Shown: positions 39,202-52,361 of the stretch, one piece after another
Layout of the letters: the number at the start of each line of letters is the position of its first letter
Numbering within the stretch: the stretch's first letter is position 1
Origin: Circinella umbellata
Taxonomy: Eukaryota; Mucoromycota; Mucoromycetes; Mucorales; Lichtheimiaceae
Assembly (NCBI GenBank): GCA_025093555.1
Contig: JAIWNF010000018.1
Coordinates: forward strand, 558,001 to 622,000
DNA: 64,000 nt
Direction of reading: 5' to 3'
Position numbers and translations under genes: made by a program
Notes under the pieces: model-generated
Database searches by the model: none
Told to the model about the DNA's origin: nothing
Seen by the model: the letters and a program-made list of their open reading frames with translations, nothing else

Positions 39202-41069
39202 GTGACTTTATTAGTAGTACTAATCGTTTTATAAACATAATCGGACAGTTTTCAAAATGCTGTTATAATAAATAAACTTTCTATTTCCTTTTTCATCTTT
39301 TTTATGGTATATACAATATAATTTTGCATTATCTATTATGTTATGATATGGCCTCGCATTTAAGCTGCAAGTATATACGTACAGTCATTACATTTTTACT
39401 CTGATGCATTTCGCTAGTGATAATATAATGTGACCAAAAAAAGAAATCCAAGATGATCTGGATAAATCAAATAAAGCTTTTTATAGACTAAAGATGCAGC
39501 ATTCCTCCTGCTTACAGCATATAACACTGTGGGCTTCATAAAAAAAAGCACCATTACTTATGCAAATACGCGAGGGGGGGGGTCTTTCTTTCTTATTTAC
39601 ATACTCCTTCTCTCTTTTTTAATAATATTATTATCTTTTATTATGACTACTGGTGACCATTTTTGATGTTTAATACCTTTTCATCTTTTCTTTTTTGTTT
39701 CTTTGCTTAATTATACTCTTTACCAGTAACTGACATTCCTGTACGTACATATTTAACCAGGTACAATCTTTCGGTGTAAACCATTAAAATTGGTAAATAT
39801 ATACCTGGCTTAATAATAGAGAAATGCATGAATAAACGAAATGCATATAATTATTTTATCGCTGGGTGATTTTATACGCACGATATAGATTGTTCTGGAT
39901 CTTTTTTCGCTGTACGTAATGCAGCCATATGAACCTTTCGCTTCGAAATGAAATGGGTTTATTATTTAAACATCATAATTCGGGATGCCTATCGGTAATA
40001 ACAATAAATAATAAAGTCTAGAACGTATATATATTTATAATAAAAAACGGATAGTATATGTACATTTTTTAACATTGGATCTACAGCATTAAAATGCATT
40101 CAAACTATAAAAGATAAGCAAAAATAAACTATACATTTCATAATTATTTACTGTTGACATAATATAAATTAGGAATCATGTCAGCTAGTTTTCTCAGAAA
40201 TATTTTTCTTCCTTTCATGCGTCTACGTATTTTATTGTGGATTTACTATTCAATAATGGTGAAGATGATAGGTATTAGGTCCATAGTACCTAATACGTAA
40301 TAAATGTTTATAGTAGAGTACTCCTATTTTTTTTTCTCTGTTATAATTCATTAAACTTTTGGTCGTGATACGTTTCTAAAGATGGCAGCAATATTATCAA
40401 AAGAAAAGGGGAAGAAGCAAATAACAACAAGCTTATAATAAAAGTGTGAACTATATATATATATAACATCTCTTGTATAATCTTCTTTTTTTATTTTTTA
40501 CTTTTTTACTGCTTTGTTATATAGACCCCTATTTTTTACTATTATATTTTCTGTGTTTATTGCCCCCTAATATAAAAATTTGAAAAACCGTGTATGGTAA
40601 CAATTGTGTGTCTCCATAGACATCGTATATGTATGTGTTTCTACGCAACGAGTTTACCCCTCTCCCTTCTTTTATATAACTAATCCCCGTTTTCAAGCTT
40701 GAAGAAAACTTGTAATCCTGGACTAATTGTGTTTTTTTCTTCTTTTTTTTTTCACTTGTTTCCTCCTTGGCCCTCCCAACCACTCGTTTTTTTTGTTTTA
40801 ATTGTCTTTTCTATCGTTGCTTCTTTGTCTAAAAATATTATTACGTACTTTTATTATTATTGCAACTGCTATTACTACTTTAAAACAAAATATAAAGAAG
40901 TAATAATAATACTTACCATTTGAGTCACTTTTCTTTATTATCATTCATAAGGTATATAAATTACTATATAATATTTCAACAATGAGATAAAGAGAAAAAA
41001 AGTGTGCAAAAATAAAAGGATGTATATACTAAAAAAAACAATGAAAATGTTTATAGATAAAAAAAGATT
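39202..41069. promoter_or_regulatory. Divergent intergenic region, no gene recognised
   Basis: Separates the minus-strand multipass protein from the plus-strand single-pass protein. It is AT-rich with a G run at 39573-39581 and T-rich patches at 40480-40510 and 40736-40755. The 200 bp before 41070 is AT-rich leader. No site is claimed. Confidence 0.45.
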
Positions 41070-43013
41070 ATGGGGTTTCCTATATGGGCTATCGTTTGTG
41101 CCGTAGCAGGTGTATTTGCATTATTTTTTACAGGCCTTGCATTCTTCCTTATAAAACGAAGACGTAAATCATCTCCTTCTACTGTAGATATTGCTCAAGA
41201 TGAAAAAAAAAACTTTCAACAAAAACAGAAAGAACAAGTTACTGAACGACAATTTGAACAAAAACAACAAAATAATAAAACAGCAGCAATACGTTCCCAT
41301 CAGCAGAAAATTAATAATATACAACCATCAATACCCAACGTGACACCCCATTATCAACCTGTGAATACCCAGGAAGTAAAAGTAGTAGAAAATGAAGAAG
41401 AAGATTTATCAGAACCTAAAACTCGAAAAATGTCTCGAACGGAACGTAAACAACATCAGGATAATGTCAAGATTAATTTACCATTACCACCCCCTTCTAC
41501 ATCATTATTTTCTGATAAGATGGAATTAAGTTCAGAAGAAGCCATGGAATTATTTGACAAGTACATGAATATTGATAAATCATCTGATGGAGAAAAACCA
41601 AGCTTTTATTCAAGTGTTCGACGTAAAACAGGAACTATTCGTAGTACTGTACGACAATCATTACGTCGTCAAAAATCAACAAAATCAACTACTCCTTTAA
41701 CCCAACTTTTTGGAGAATTACAACCATCGACACCATCTTCCGCTACATCTGCTGAAGCATATCATAACATTATGAATGATAGACCATCTACAACGTCTTT
41801 GTCATCGACCCCTCAAACAACTGATCATGCTACTATCAAACCTCCGTCTCCTGTCATTCCCCCTGTTGCACATCGACAACAACAACAACAAGAGCAGCAT
41901 TATCACAGTACTGACAATTATCAAGAGGAAGAAGAAGTAAACGTTCCCCATGCGATCGAAGCTGCTGCAGCAGCTGCTTACAGTGATGGTAAAAAGAATA
42001 ATGCTAGTATGCATGCAGCACGCCGTGTCATTCGTACTGCTTCACGTAAATCTAAAACTCGATCTATGCTTGTGAATGAAGAGGATGTAATGAAGATGTT
42101 TGCCCCTTCTTCCGTAGCAGCCAAATATCGTGATAACAATAGAAGTAATGCTGCTAATTTTGCAACTGTTTGTGAAAACCGCACTACTGGATCTGTTCGA
42201 CGATTGGTGCGTGATAGTATTGTCACTGATAAAAGTGCTACAATATTTGCTGTAAGTGCTACAACAGCTGGAAATAATAGGTCAGCAGCATCAACAACAA
42301 ACGCAAGGGAAATAGCAGAATGGTGGTCACCTGAAGATACCAACAAATCACCCAAAGTCGAAACTACTAGCAGCAGCAATAACAACTATGGTAAAAGTAA
42401 CAGCAATAAAACGCCACCCCCACCTCGTATGCCCGGAAAATTAGTGGATGAACAAAAAGGCAATGTAGATACCATTCGCCGTATGCTCCAAGCTTCTATG
42501 ACCGAAAGTGAATCACTGACTAGTATTGTAACAGCAACTAGAGGAAGGCTCACTAATGAAGGGTTAGAAGGGCCTGATCCAGAAGTCTCGTTTTCATCAT
42601 CCACTGTACGTACTATGATTCCTGAAAATGATCAGCAACAACAGCAGCAACAGTCGTTTGGCGCTGTAAGTATTGCAGCTCAGGAGAAAATCGAAATTGA
42701 TGGTACCAATTTTGCAATGTTACAACAAAATGGGCATCAAACATGGAACGGACGTACTAATCGTATATCCAATCGACCTTCTGTTCTCCCCCCTCAACAA
42801 CAATCAACAGAACCATCATGTAATAGCAGTAATAATTATATGATGGATGGTGATGATTATAACAGCAAATCATTTTTTAATACAGTCAATTTGGGACGTC
42901 GCCAATCTGCTAAACGAAAGATGATGCCATGGATGAATACAGAAGATACAAAGCGAACACCTGCTCAACGTGAACGAGATTATTATTTACAATCATTCTA
43001 TGATCAAGCATAG
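41070..43013 (+). CDS. Single-pass membrane protein with long disordered tail (hypothetical)
   Basis: An uninterrupted frame of 647 codons. Residues 5-28 (IWAIVCAVAGVFALFFTGLAFFL) form one membrane segment, immediately followed by the basic KRRRK, which predicts an N-out/C-in anchor with the long tail in the cytoplasm. The tail is hydrophilic and rich in Gln, Asn and Ser. Possible short conserved elements: SSEEAMELFDKYMNI (about 155-170), two basic patches (SVRRKTGTIRSTVRQSLRRQ and HAARRVIRTASRKSKTR), EDVMKMFAPSSVAAKYR, a proline patch TPPPPRMPGK and VDTIRRMLQASMTES. No enzymatic domain is visible. The lack of introns in so long a gene is unusual here. It ends convergently, 590 bp from myosin V. 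I do not recognise the family; an adaptor or cortical anchor is only a guess. Confidence 0.85.
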   Translation: MGFPIWAIVCAVAGVFALFFTGLAFFLIKRRRKSSPSTVDIAQDEKKNFQQKQKEQVTERQFEQKQQNNKTAAIRSHQQKINNIQPSIPNVTPHYQPVNTQEVKVVENEEEDLSEPKTRKMSRTERKQHQDNVKINLPLPPPSTSLFSDKMELSSEEAMELFDKYMNIDKSSDGEKPSFYSSVRRKTGTIRSTVRQSLRRQKSTKSTTPLTQLFGELQPSTPSSATSAEAYHNIMNDRPSTTSLSSTPQTTDHATIKPPSPVIPPVAHRQQQQQEQHYHSTDNYQEEEEVNVPHAIEAAAAAAYSDGKKNNASMHAARRVIRTASRKSKTRSMLVNEEDVMKMFAPSSVAAKYRDNNRSNAANFATVCENRTTGSVRRLVRDSIVTDKSATIFAVSATTAGNNRSAASTTNAREIAEWWSPEDTNKSPKVETTSSSNNNYGKSNSNKTPPPPRMPGKLVDEQKGNVDTIRRMLQASMTESESLTSIVTATRGRLTNEGLEGPDPEVSFSSSTVRTMIPENDQQQQQQQSFGAVSIAAQEKIEIDGTNFAMLQQNGHQTWNGRTNRISNRPSVLPPQQQSTEPSCNSSNNYMMDGDDYNSKSFFNTVNLGRRQSAKRKMMPWMNTEDTKRTPAQRERDYYLQSFYDQA

Positions 43014-43603
43014 AAAAAAAATTACTTTCTTTTATTCTTCTAACCCTCTCCCATCATCCTGTCCTTGTTTTTTTATTATACTACAGCAACTCAATTCTCT
43101 GTTTTTAAACACTTTTCATTATCTTTTCATTATTTAAGCTTATTATTTCAAATTCGTTGAAGTCATCTTTTACTTTACACTGAAAAACTGATAACACCTC
43201 TTTTTTTATAATTATTAGTATCTCTTACATTTTATTATTATGATAATATATAGCATATATAGCATATATATATAAAATTATTATTTTTTATTTTTGGCTA
43301 ACCCGAAGTTAAAAGAAAAATATACAAACAAGGAACGTGTAAGCAAAATAGTTTGACAAACTAATGAAATACGTTCTATTTCCTCTACATGGGGTTGCTG
43401 TCTATGCAATTGTAAAAAGTTTCAGATATTTCAATAGATATCAACTTGATAATAATCAAAAATAACAATAGCTGTTTTATATTTGTAATATGTATATTTT
43501 TTGTACAAAAAGTAATAACAATGACAAGATTGTGGTGGTGGTATTTACGAAGCAGAACATTAGTTAAATTTATATTTATATATGTAGGTATTATTATTTT
43601 TAC
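43014..43603. other. Convergent 3' flank between membrane protein and myosin V
   Basis: T-rich and AT-rich 3'UTR-type sequence with repeated TATATAGCATATA around 43246-43275. Both neighbouring genes terminate into it. Confidence 0.6.
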
Positions 43604-46600
43604 TTATGCTGATGCTGATGGTGATTGATCTTGTTGTTGCTGTTGAACAAGAACAGTCAATGCTCGTACATGTTCGACCTTGATCTAAATAATATGGTAA
43701 ACATTAATAACTAAATTTATGGATGTCCTGGTAATTTGATACAAGTAAGAAATTGAGCTTTTTCTTACCCAAGAAGGAATATAAGTTTGGAGTTGTGTTT
43801 GACGTGGGACAGGAATTTCAAATGGATTAGCAGTGTCATCAATTGGAACAGAATCTAATAACAAGACGTCAGCTGTATCTCCAGTAACAACATGGGATGC
43901 AACTGCTTTTAAAATAGCAGGTTTAATCGGGTCCTATATAACAAAATGTGAATAATCAAAAAATGTATATAACGCAGAACAAAACGGAAATTCGTTGTTA
44001 ATTTACCTCATAGTCTGCTACGTGGTAATTAGAAATAAGTTTTTGAACTTGTGTAGGTGATAAAATCCAGCACACATCATATATATTCTCAATATCTTCA
44101 ACGGATGATTTTTTAAATTGAAGCATTTTTGTGGTTTGCATCAAATGTTCTAATTGAAGACTTCCTTCAGGAATATCATGGCTGTTACACCATTCTTCAA
44201 GTCGTGTAATGTTATATTGAATTTGCATGGCTATATATATGCATATGTGTCAGTTCTAATTTTTCTTTGTCACCAATATAATTCATCCCCTTCTTTCCTG
44301 CCCTTCTGTCTTCTCATTTTATACAAATATATATATAAACATACCTCGTTTCCATGAAGAAAAGTTCTTACGCATCAATAGGTCATTGAAACCATGCACA
44401 CCAATCATCTTGAGCAACTCTGTAAGTACCTGAGTAGCTACCGAAGATTCAATATAATAGCATTTCATAGTTCTCCAGACTTTATTCAAGAAGTTAAGTA
44501 AATCATCCATCGAATAAGCAGGCTGAGATGATCCGGTCAATAGCTTGTTGAAGAATCGGCCCGATTCGGCAGTAATAAAACCAGGAAGAGATTGACTTTC
44601 GATCATAGCAGGTACAATCATTTTACTCAAACGACGTTTCATTTCTTTCATCCATGCATGAAAAATATTATCTTCTAAGCATTGCATTTCAAATTTCACA
44701 GTAGCAATCAGTTTTTCAAAATCTTGCCAGCCGGTACCTTGATCATTTTGGAAAGCTTGCTGTTCAAGTTCAGGTTCAGTTGTGCATACCATGGATAAAA
44801 GTTCATGAACATTTGTGATCCAGAATGCACAAGGTGTAATTGCATCTTCACCAGTACAGCTCTATACACACACGTATATATAGATGTTTGGTTAAGTGAC
44901 CCACAAATCTTTTTTTTTTGTTGTTGCTATGAACTCATTTTTTTATATATTTCGCACAACCCTAATCATAATCATTTTTTATTACCAGACATCGTTTTTG
45001 AATTGTATCCATGATTGTGAAGAGAAGACGTTCAGATTCTTGAATATATTGTTTTCTCCACATTTCCGTCACACACATACTGATCATATGTGCAGGGAAA
45101 AAAATTTCTTTTCTTGAAGGTGGATTTTGCATGCTTGGTAATGGCATCTTAAGTTCCTTGATGAGCCCTTCAGTGATTTCCGCTAATAATTTCTCTTCAT
45201 CACGTATGATGTTGTGAATCTAATAATACATACTTTTTTGATTAATGATTTGGGTACAATATCATACCAGTCGCTAAATATTAATTAGTTTACCTCTTCA
45301 TCCGGATCTTCAACTACACTACCAGGAATAATCCGGTTGCCCTTGGGACCAAAAATGTTGCTATACTGATCAATAGATGTAGGACGTGGATTTTTCAAAC
45401 GAAGTTTATCAACCGGCTTGTTCATTGTGGGAGCATCCATACTATTACGACGTGCCTTTCTTCCTCGGGCAGGTGAATGACTACGTTGACGAACGTCATC
45501 CTTGAAACCATTGACATCCAGCGGTTTAGAGGGCGATACACTACGGAGACGATCAGGGGCGGGGGACAAACTTCGCAAATTATTCGATGATGAACCACGA
45601 CGTAAACCATTACCACGCATAGCTTGGGTTAACTGAGCTTTCAAAGCAGCAATTTGACTCTTCAATTCCGCCACTTCACTTTCATCTGCTATACGTTCAT
45701 TGGCCACTTCCAAATCCTTGTGCAATCTCTCATTCTGTTTACGAACAGAAGCTAATTCGTCGTTCACACTTGAAATTTCCATGTCCCTGCTCTTGAGTTT
45801 TTCAAACATTTCTTGGTAGTTTTTAGAGAGTTGTTTTTGTTCGCTAGCAAGCGTATCCCATTGTGCTTGAGGAACAGTAGGCTCTTTTAATTTCTCTTGA
45901 TACGATTGTGATTTCTTTTCCATTTTTTGGTATTTTTCCATCCATGTTCTGATTTCACTTTCCAATTGAGTTGTTTTGTCATTCATGGCTTTCTTTTCTC
46001 CCTTAAGTGAAGTGATAGTTTGAGTAAGCTCGACAACAGTGTTTTCTAACTTATAAGATACTTCTTTGAAGTGGTTGACAGATCGTGCTTCAGTGCGTAA
46101 GATCATTAATTGTTTGCGACTGGCACGACGACGGACACATGTTTGTAAATGAATAATAAAATTGCGCTGGGCATTGTATTGCTTGCGAGCAAACCTATTA
46201 TTGTTTTAATAAAATGGTGGTGGTGGTGGTGGTGGGGTAGAGGAGGTAAGTTTAACAAACACAATACACGTATATCTATATGGATCCAATATACGAGAAA
46301 AAATACATACCATCCTCGTACAAGCCGTTGAATTTGAGTAGCAGCATGAGATTTACGAGCAAGTACCAATTTTTGACGGGCTTGATAAGTTCGAATTGCT
46401 GATTGAAGATGTACAATAAATTGTTGTTTTTGAATATATGCCTTACGGGCAGAGAAACGACGCCATTGAGTCTGGATTTGAATAGCTGCCTTTTGTTCTC
46501 GAAGTGTCTGAAGTTTAGAAGCAGCTGTTTTTTGTCGTGCAACACATTGAAGTCGAAGTGCCAATTCTTTCATATGAACGTATCGTGAGCGATAAATGAA

Positions 46601-49600
46601 ACGACGCACATTCTTCTGTAATAATGTCGCGCTTGCATTGAACTTGTCTGCACGGAGTTTCTCCATATATGCAAGCTAACATATCAACCGTATAAATAAA
46701 TGAAATAGTATTCGTTAAGCTTCTTCTCAGTATCTCCTTCATTCTTTTCTTTTCGCCACATAACAAAAAAAAACCCCCCAGCGATTTTCTTTTTTACCTG
46801 TCCAGCACGGAAGAAGATCTTGGTAGTACCGATTTGATACTGTGTTTCATCCGTAATAGAGTTATTAAGAATAACTTTGGTAAGACCACGTAAATCATCC
46901 GTAGCCCAATTTTTGGATGGTACCAATGCATAATAACGTTCTGCAAATTCTTCAAATGTCCAACGGGACGGATAACCAGCACAACTAATACGAATTGTTT
47001 CTAGAACACCACAGGCTCGGAGTTGAGACAAGACCATACTGGGCTCAAATTCCCAAGCAATCTTGGCTTCATTTGGTTTAATGCATCGGATATAATGAAC
47101 GTTTGTGTCACCAATCGTATCCATTAATTGAATAAGTGATAACTTGAAAATAGATCCAAGAGTGGGTTTTCTTGCAATCATACTCATACGTTTACTCTTT
47201 TCGGGCTATATATTATTAATTCATTATATCCACATTAGTAATCATCCATCCAAATAATTCCTCTTCCTTTATACATAATATCTTCATAGTAATAACACAT
47301 TATATTTTTTTTACCGTTGGGATTGAGTTATTAGCAGCTGCTCGATCCATAACTTCTTTCAAAAACTCAAACTCTGAACCCTGTAACAAAGCCATATGTT
47401 CATCAGGCACAGTATCCTTGTTCTTGTCCAAGAAATTCTCGGCTTCATATTGTACATCATGTGCATAATGTGCCACAGTGAATGCACTATTGGAAAACCG
47501 TGGCTTTTTGAAAAATTGTTTATAATCTGGTTTTTCAAAATTATCGTATAATTTTTGACAAAATCCTTGGTCTGAACCAGCTGGAAGACGTGATTCCTAA
47601 TAGTGTATATAAAAAACCCCAACCCCAAACAATAATGAGCATCACCTTATTTTTTTTATAGATAAATGATATGTTGCACAATCGTGAGAAATGAATGTAC
47701 ATACCTCGTCAAGAAGAGATAAAATACCAAGTTTTCCTTCAATAAGATCGATACATTTTTGATTATCACTAAACTCAATAAATGTCCAGTTGATTTCTTC
47801 ACGGACATATTCTTCTTGTTCCAATTTAAATACATGTTGATTAAACTATACAAATATATATTATATTTAATTTAGTATATGTGTTTATAAACACCAGAGC
47901 AAAAAAAATATATAAGTTACCTGTTGTTGTAACTTTTCATTAGCATAATTAATGCAAAACTGCTCAAAAGAATTCTTTTTAAAATGTTCAAAACCATAAA
48001 TATCCAAAACTCCGATAAATGTGCGAATATTTTCTGGGTCAGGGGATGACAAGCTGTCATTAATGACACCCACAAGCCAGTCAAAGAGGTTGGCATAAAC
48101 GTATTTTGCAACAGAGTCCTTGACTACAATAGCTTGTGCTGGATTCAAGTTGGTAACAATTTTTTCAGATCGTGTCACAATTTGTTTACGTACAACCCAT
48201 TTACGAAAGTCAGCCGTTTTGATTCCCAATAGTTTTGTAGCAATATTTAAAGCTTCATCTGTTTCTGCCAACATGGCATCACCACGACCCGTGATTTGTA
48301 TGTTACCAATATGTAAGAGTGCTGATAAAAGACGAAAGATTTGCCATTGTAATTGAAGAGACAAACCGATGGTGGAAAGTGCACGTTGTGTTAATTCAAA
48401 TTCAAGTATGTCGTCCACACCGGGTATCACGCCTGTGCCGCTTTGATTCAGGTAATGAAATGTGGTATAATCGCCAAGATGAAATTCTTTCCGTTCAGAA
48501 TTGGGTGCACCAGCGCATAACTAGAATAACAAAAAATAATGCGCCATGTGATACACACGAGGAGAAAATGGGTTAACGAGTAAGTATAAATAAAAACGAT
48601 CAATATGCAGTCGACATTTACACTATAAACAATATAGGTAGATCTATTTAGATTAATTTTTTTTTACCTGGTAAAAAATATGATAATTTCGTTCCGTAGC
48701 TGGCTGAAAAATAAGTCGAGAACGCTCAAGCAAGTAAGTTCGTATTTTAGCACCAATAATATTATTTCCACTATCAAACTGAATCTCGATGTATTTGCCA
48801 AAGCGGGAGCTATTGTCGTTTCGAGTCGTTTTTGCGTTACCAAAAGCTTCCATGATAGGATTGGTTGCAAGAATTTGCTCTTCTACCTCGGTCATACTTC
48901 CTTCTTTCTTTTTCTTTCCAACTGATTCTTGATCATCTGCTGTGGCAAAATATCTCATAATAAACTTCGCACTCACTGTTTTGCCAGCACCACTATAGAA
49001 GTATTCATATTAATGAAGTTGTGAATGCTGTGTATATGTATACATGTATATATTGTCTTACTCCCTCTTTCTCTCTCAACAATTCCTTTGTGTATCAAGT
49101 GATTTACCTTTCTCCTGAGACAACGATCGTTTGATTCATCTGTTCCCGAATCATGCAGCGATATGCATCTTCTGCAATTGCAAACAAATGCGGTTCAAGC
49201 TCACCCCGCCTTCGTCCTGCGTATTGCTGTACAACATCCGAATCATAAAGAGAAACTCGGTCAAATGGATTCACAGCAATTAACACAATACCAGAATAAG
49301 TATAGATAAGGTGTTGCATATATCGTGTACGGATTGTGTTGAGAACTAAACCGAGGCGTTTATACAATAGTCATGTGTTATATAATGGTTTTTTTCTCTA
49401 ATCATCGAATTATTTTTATCTTTTTTTCCCTCTTTGGTTACCTGCAGGTTCATTAAGATAACTTAGATTGGTAAGATCATCTGTATACTCCATTTTGGGT
49501 GGATTACGTAGTGGGGGAAGGTTAGAGCCATCCGATTTCTCTATATCTGTAAGTTTACACTCGAAAGTATGTTCCTATAATATTTTGTTAGTTAACTTTT

Positions 49601-49908
49601 GTCTCTATGCAAAATATGAATATGTATATGAGCGCACTCTTTTTTTCCTTTTCTTTTTTTTTTTTGCTTGCCCACTACGCCGAGAAAAAGCTTAGATTAT
49701 GTATATATATATATATATATCTGTTCTAGTAATTTACCTTGTCTTCTTCATTATCGTCTTCAAAAACTAGGCGAACATTTCCGTCGTCTGTAATGGTATT
49801 GGAAACACAAGTAACGGAGATCCAACAAGCATCGGTATTGACGGGTAACCACGCTTGTGTTCCTTTTGTATATACTTGGGCAGCCTGAAGAGCCTTTTCA
49901 GTTGCCAT
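43604..49908 (-). CDS. Class V myosin heavy chain
   Basis: The barbed-end actin motor that carries secretory vesicles and organelles to growth sites (Myo2/Myo4 class). Fifteen exons on the minus strand: 49738-49908, 49442-49574, 49108-49345, 48668-48992, 47921-48520, 47705-47845, 47315-47596, 46798-47205, 46311-46675, 45294-46194, 44986-45219, 44345-44861, 44007-44230, 43769-43933, 43604-43684; about 1594 aa, every junction in phase. Motor domain: P-loop GESGAGKT split across exons 3/4 (about residue 180), switch-1 region NDNSSRFGK, switch-2 DIYGFEHF, and [10 protein letters not shown]. Neck: a series of IQ motifs about 770-910 ([39 protein letters not shown]). Then a coiled coil about 915-1090, a Ser/Arg-rich linker, and the cargo-binding DIL domain about 1280-1500 ([33 protein letters not shown]). 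The tail ends in a Gln run. Confidence 0.97.
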
Positions 49909-52361
49909 TGTTATATATATATATATTAGAAGAATAAATTATATGCAGCGTAAATAAAAATAAAAAGAAAAGAGAACGAGAGTTTAAAAAAAAGACGCGC
50001 GTGACGAAAAAAGAGCTTATGTTGTTGAGAACCATCTGTTGTGTCAGTTTTATTTTTTCGATTCCGAAAAAAGCACATCAAAGGGCTTGCTCTCCGCTTT
50101 TTTTTTTCTTGATCTCGGCCCTTTTATTTTGTTACACTTCATGAAAGTTTGAGCGGAAATACCTGTTACACATAGCCCGTCACCGGACCGCGGTGAATAT
50201 TTATATTAATTTAATATTATATAGTTTATAGCAGTTTATTAGAGAAGCTTTTGATTTAATTTCCATAACAAAAAAATGAAATTATGAAACAGTTACATTG
50301 AAGAAGAGAGTAAGTAATAATTACTGCATTGCTAGATATTAACATCAAAGCTACTGTATATTAATGTGTATCCAAGTGGTACATAAAAGGGATTTCATTT
50401 CCCTAGTTATATAGACTGTTCAACATAAATGTGCAACGTAACACTTTTTTTCGTTTCCTTCAAACCAATAAGTTATATGTACAAATATAATCATTGGGAG
50501 TATATGAAGAGCTCAACCAACACATGTGAAGTATATACACTTGTCGATATGTATATACTCCTTATGTTTCAACCCTACTTCTTCTGCATCACAGTCAAAT
50601 GTTTGAAAAATAGCATAACCCTTTTATTAATTTAAGAAGGCTAAAAGTAACGGTATCATGTTGTACAAGAATGTGTTTGTATTGTTGCTTGAATTACTGC
50701 TACTACCAACACAAGCTATAAACATGTAAGTTTTATTTCGAACACAAGATTTTAGAAACAGTTTGGACTAACCCTGATGCTGTTAAAGACTCATGATGAA
50801 ACGATATTCAGGCGGCAATAAAAGTTTATCTTTATATATTTTTGTTGATGTATCTACGTAAGGAAAGAATATTGTGTTATTAAGTGTAGTGTTTATATAT
50901 ATATATATATAGTCCATAGGCTGCAAAAAAGAAAAGAGACAGCTGAATGATGAAGCGGATCAAAACTTTTGCTTTCATATCTTTGAATGAGTAAAGCTGT
51001 TTTTCTTCTCTATAATCGTCATTATGTACAATAACGCAACAATAGAGCCGAGCCTCATACAATACATATAATATAAAGCTTCACATTATTTAGCATTGAA
51101 CCCGTTGTGACTTTAGGTAGAATATACATAATTAATGTTTAAACTGTATCAAAAGGCGCTAGCTTATCCATATATATAGAATTGACATAATAAGAAGGAA
51201 CTTTAACACTTCAGTTTAGTATAAGGAAATAGTTAAAATTAAAAGATAATGAAGATGCACTGCAAGAAAAGTTAAAGTAAAAATTATGTTTAATGTCATA
51301 TTATTAGTAGACTTTATGATTATAGATTACCATTGTTAACAATGATTTCTTGAGTATAGGAAAAGAGTTTCGTGTACTTTAAATATATTCTCAACCTTGA
51401 GAAATGCTAATAACGATCTAAAAGGATTGAGAATACTCAGTTACCTTGGAAAGGGAGAGCTTCATCTTTTTGATCTCACAGGTCTTAGAGGGTACCGCTA
51501 AGCCTTTTTAGTCTTTATGCAGATTCCAGATAGCCGTATGCACTATAACTAATTTTCCAGACCAGTAAATTAAAGTTTTGGTATTCCAAATGAAACGTGT
51601 TTGAGTGATAGATTATACTAATACATTTCTATTGTAAACTTGATATATTCTAGTAAATACTCACGGCATTGTGTAGTCCCATCGGGGGTGTACATTATTT
51701 CTCTATTTTATATAAGTATTAACATCTGGTTGTTAAGTACAACTCCAAGAGCATAAAAGTTGAAGGTACGTATTGCATTTACTAGTATATAAAGGTAAAA
51801 TGAAAAGAGGGGCAAATGGGGTTCCTTCAACAGTTGCAATCTTTGAATTGGAGAGCACATATCTATTCTTATTCTTATTTACTAATACTTGTAAATTCTT
51901 ATTCTTTTTCAAGTATTTTTGTTATAACTAAGTTAAATAAACGCTTTTGTTGCAAATAAAAAGTATGTGTATATAAAAATTCGAAGAAGAGTCATTGTTT
52001 GATACTTTTTCTTGTTAGCCTGATACACTTGCTTATTGTGTAACATCTCACTTTAACTGAATACGCAAATTTAACAACCAATAGATCAGGTAGATGAAAG
52101 AAATTACACATATCATGTAGTTATTAGGTTGTGTGTACACGTAATACTGTGGAATAATTTACCAGATTATTTATTAAGCAAATAACATATACAGCTTTAT
52201 ATTGCAAGAGTATGTTAATTATATCAAGAGTTGAAGCCGGAGAAAGAAACGCGCCACACATGAAAAGAATGGAAGAGTTGAAAACTGGGCTTTTCCTTAT
52301 AAATCTATTTCTTTTCACCGCATATTATTCTATTGTTTTATATTTATAAAAGAAAATCATT
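49909..52361. other. 2.5 kb intergenic region with an isolated signal-peptide-like exon
   Basis: The first 300 bp is the myosin V promoter side. The remainder is AT-rich with many stops. One item stands out: 50658-50734 begins ATG and encodes MLYKNVFVLLLELLLLPTQA, a good signal-peptide shape, then meets GTAAGT; a CTAAC branch-like site follows at 50769-50773 and TTCAG at about 50807-50811. The sequence after either nearby acceptor hits a stop within a few codons, so no complete gene results. Confidence 0.5.
50658..50734 (+). pseudogene. Orphan signal-peptide exon
   Basis: Starts with ATG, shows the n-, h- and c-regions of a secretory signal (LLLELLLLPTQA) and is followed by a canonical GTAAGT donor. 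No downstream exon in frame is found before the next gene. It may be a fragment of a small secreted-protein gene such as the one at 52362, or chance. Confidence 0.25.

Noticed and set aside
41802..42604. Minus-strand open frames (41802-42014, 41978-42385, 42386-42604) with hydrophobic Leu-rich products
   Set aside because: They are the complement of Gln/Asn/Ser-rich coding sequence in the 647-aa protein; poly-Gln/Asn codons read as Leu/Val/Ile on the other strand.
43605..49908. Plus-strand frames opposite myosin V (for example 48120-48356, 48680-48925)
   Set aside because: Antisense shadows of conserved motor-domain exons, whose minus-strand phases and motifs are unambiguous.
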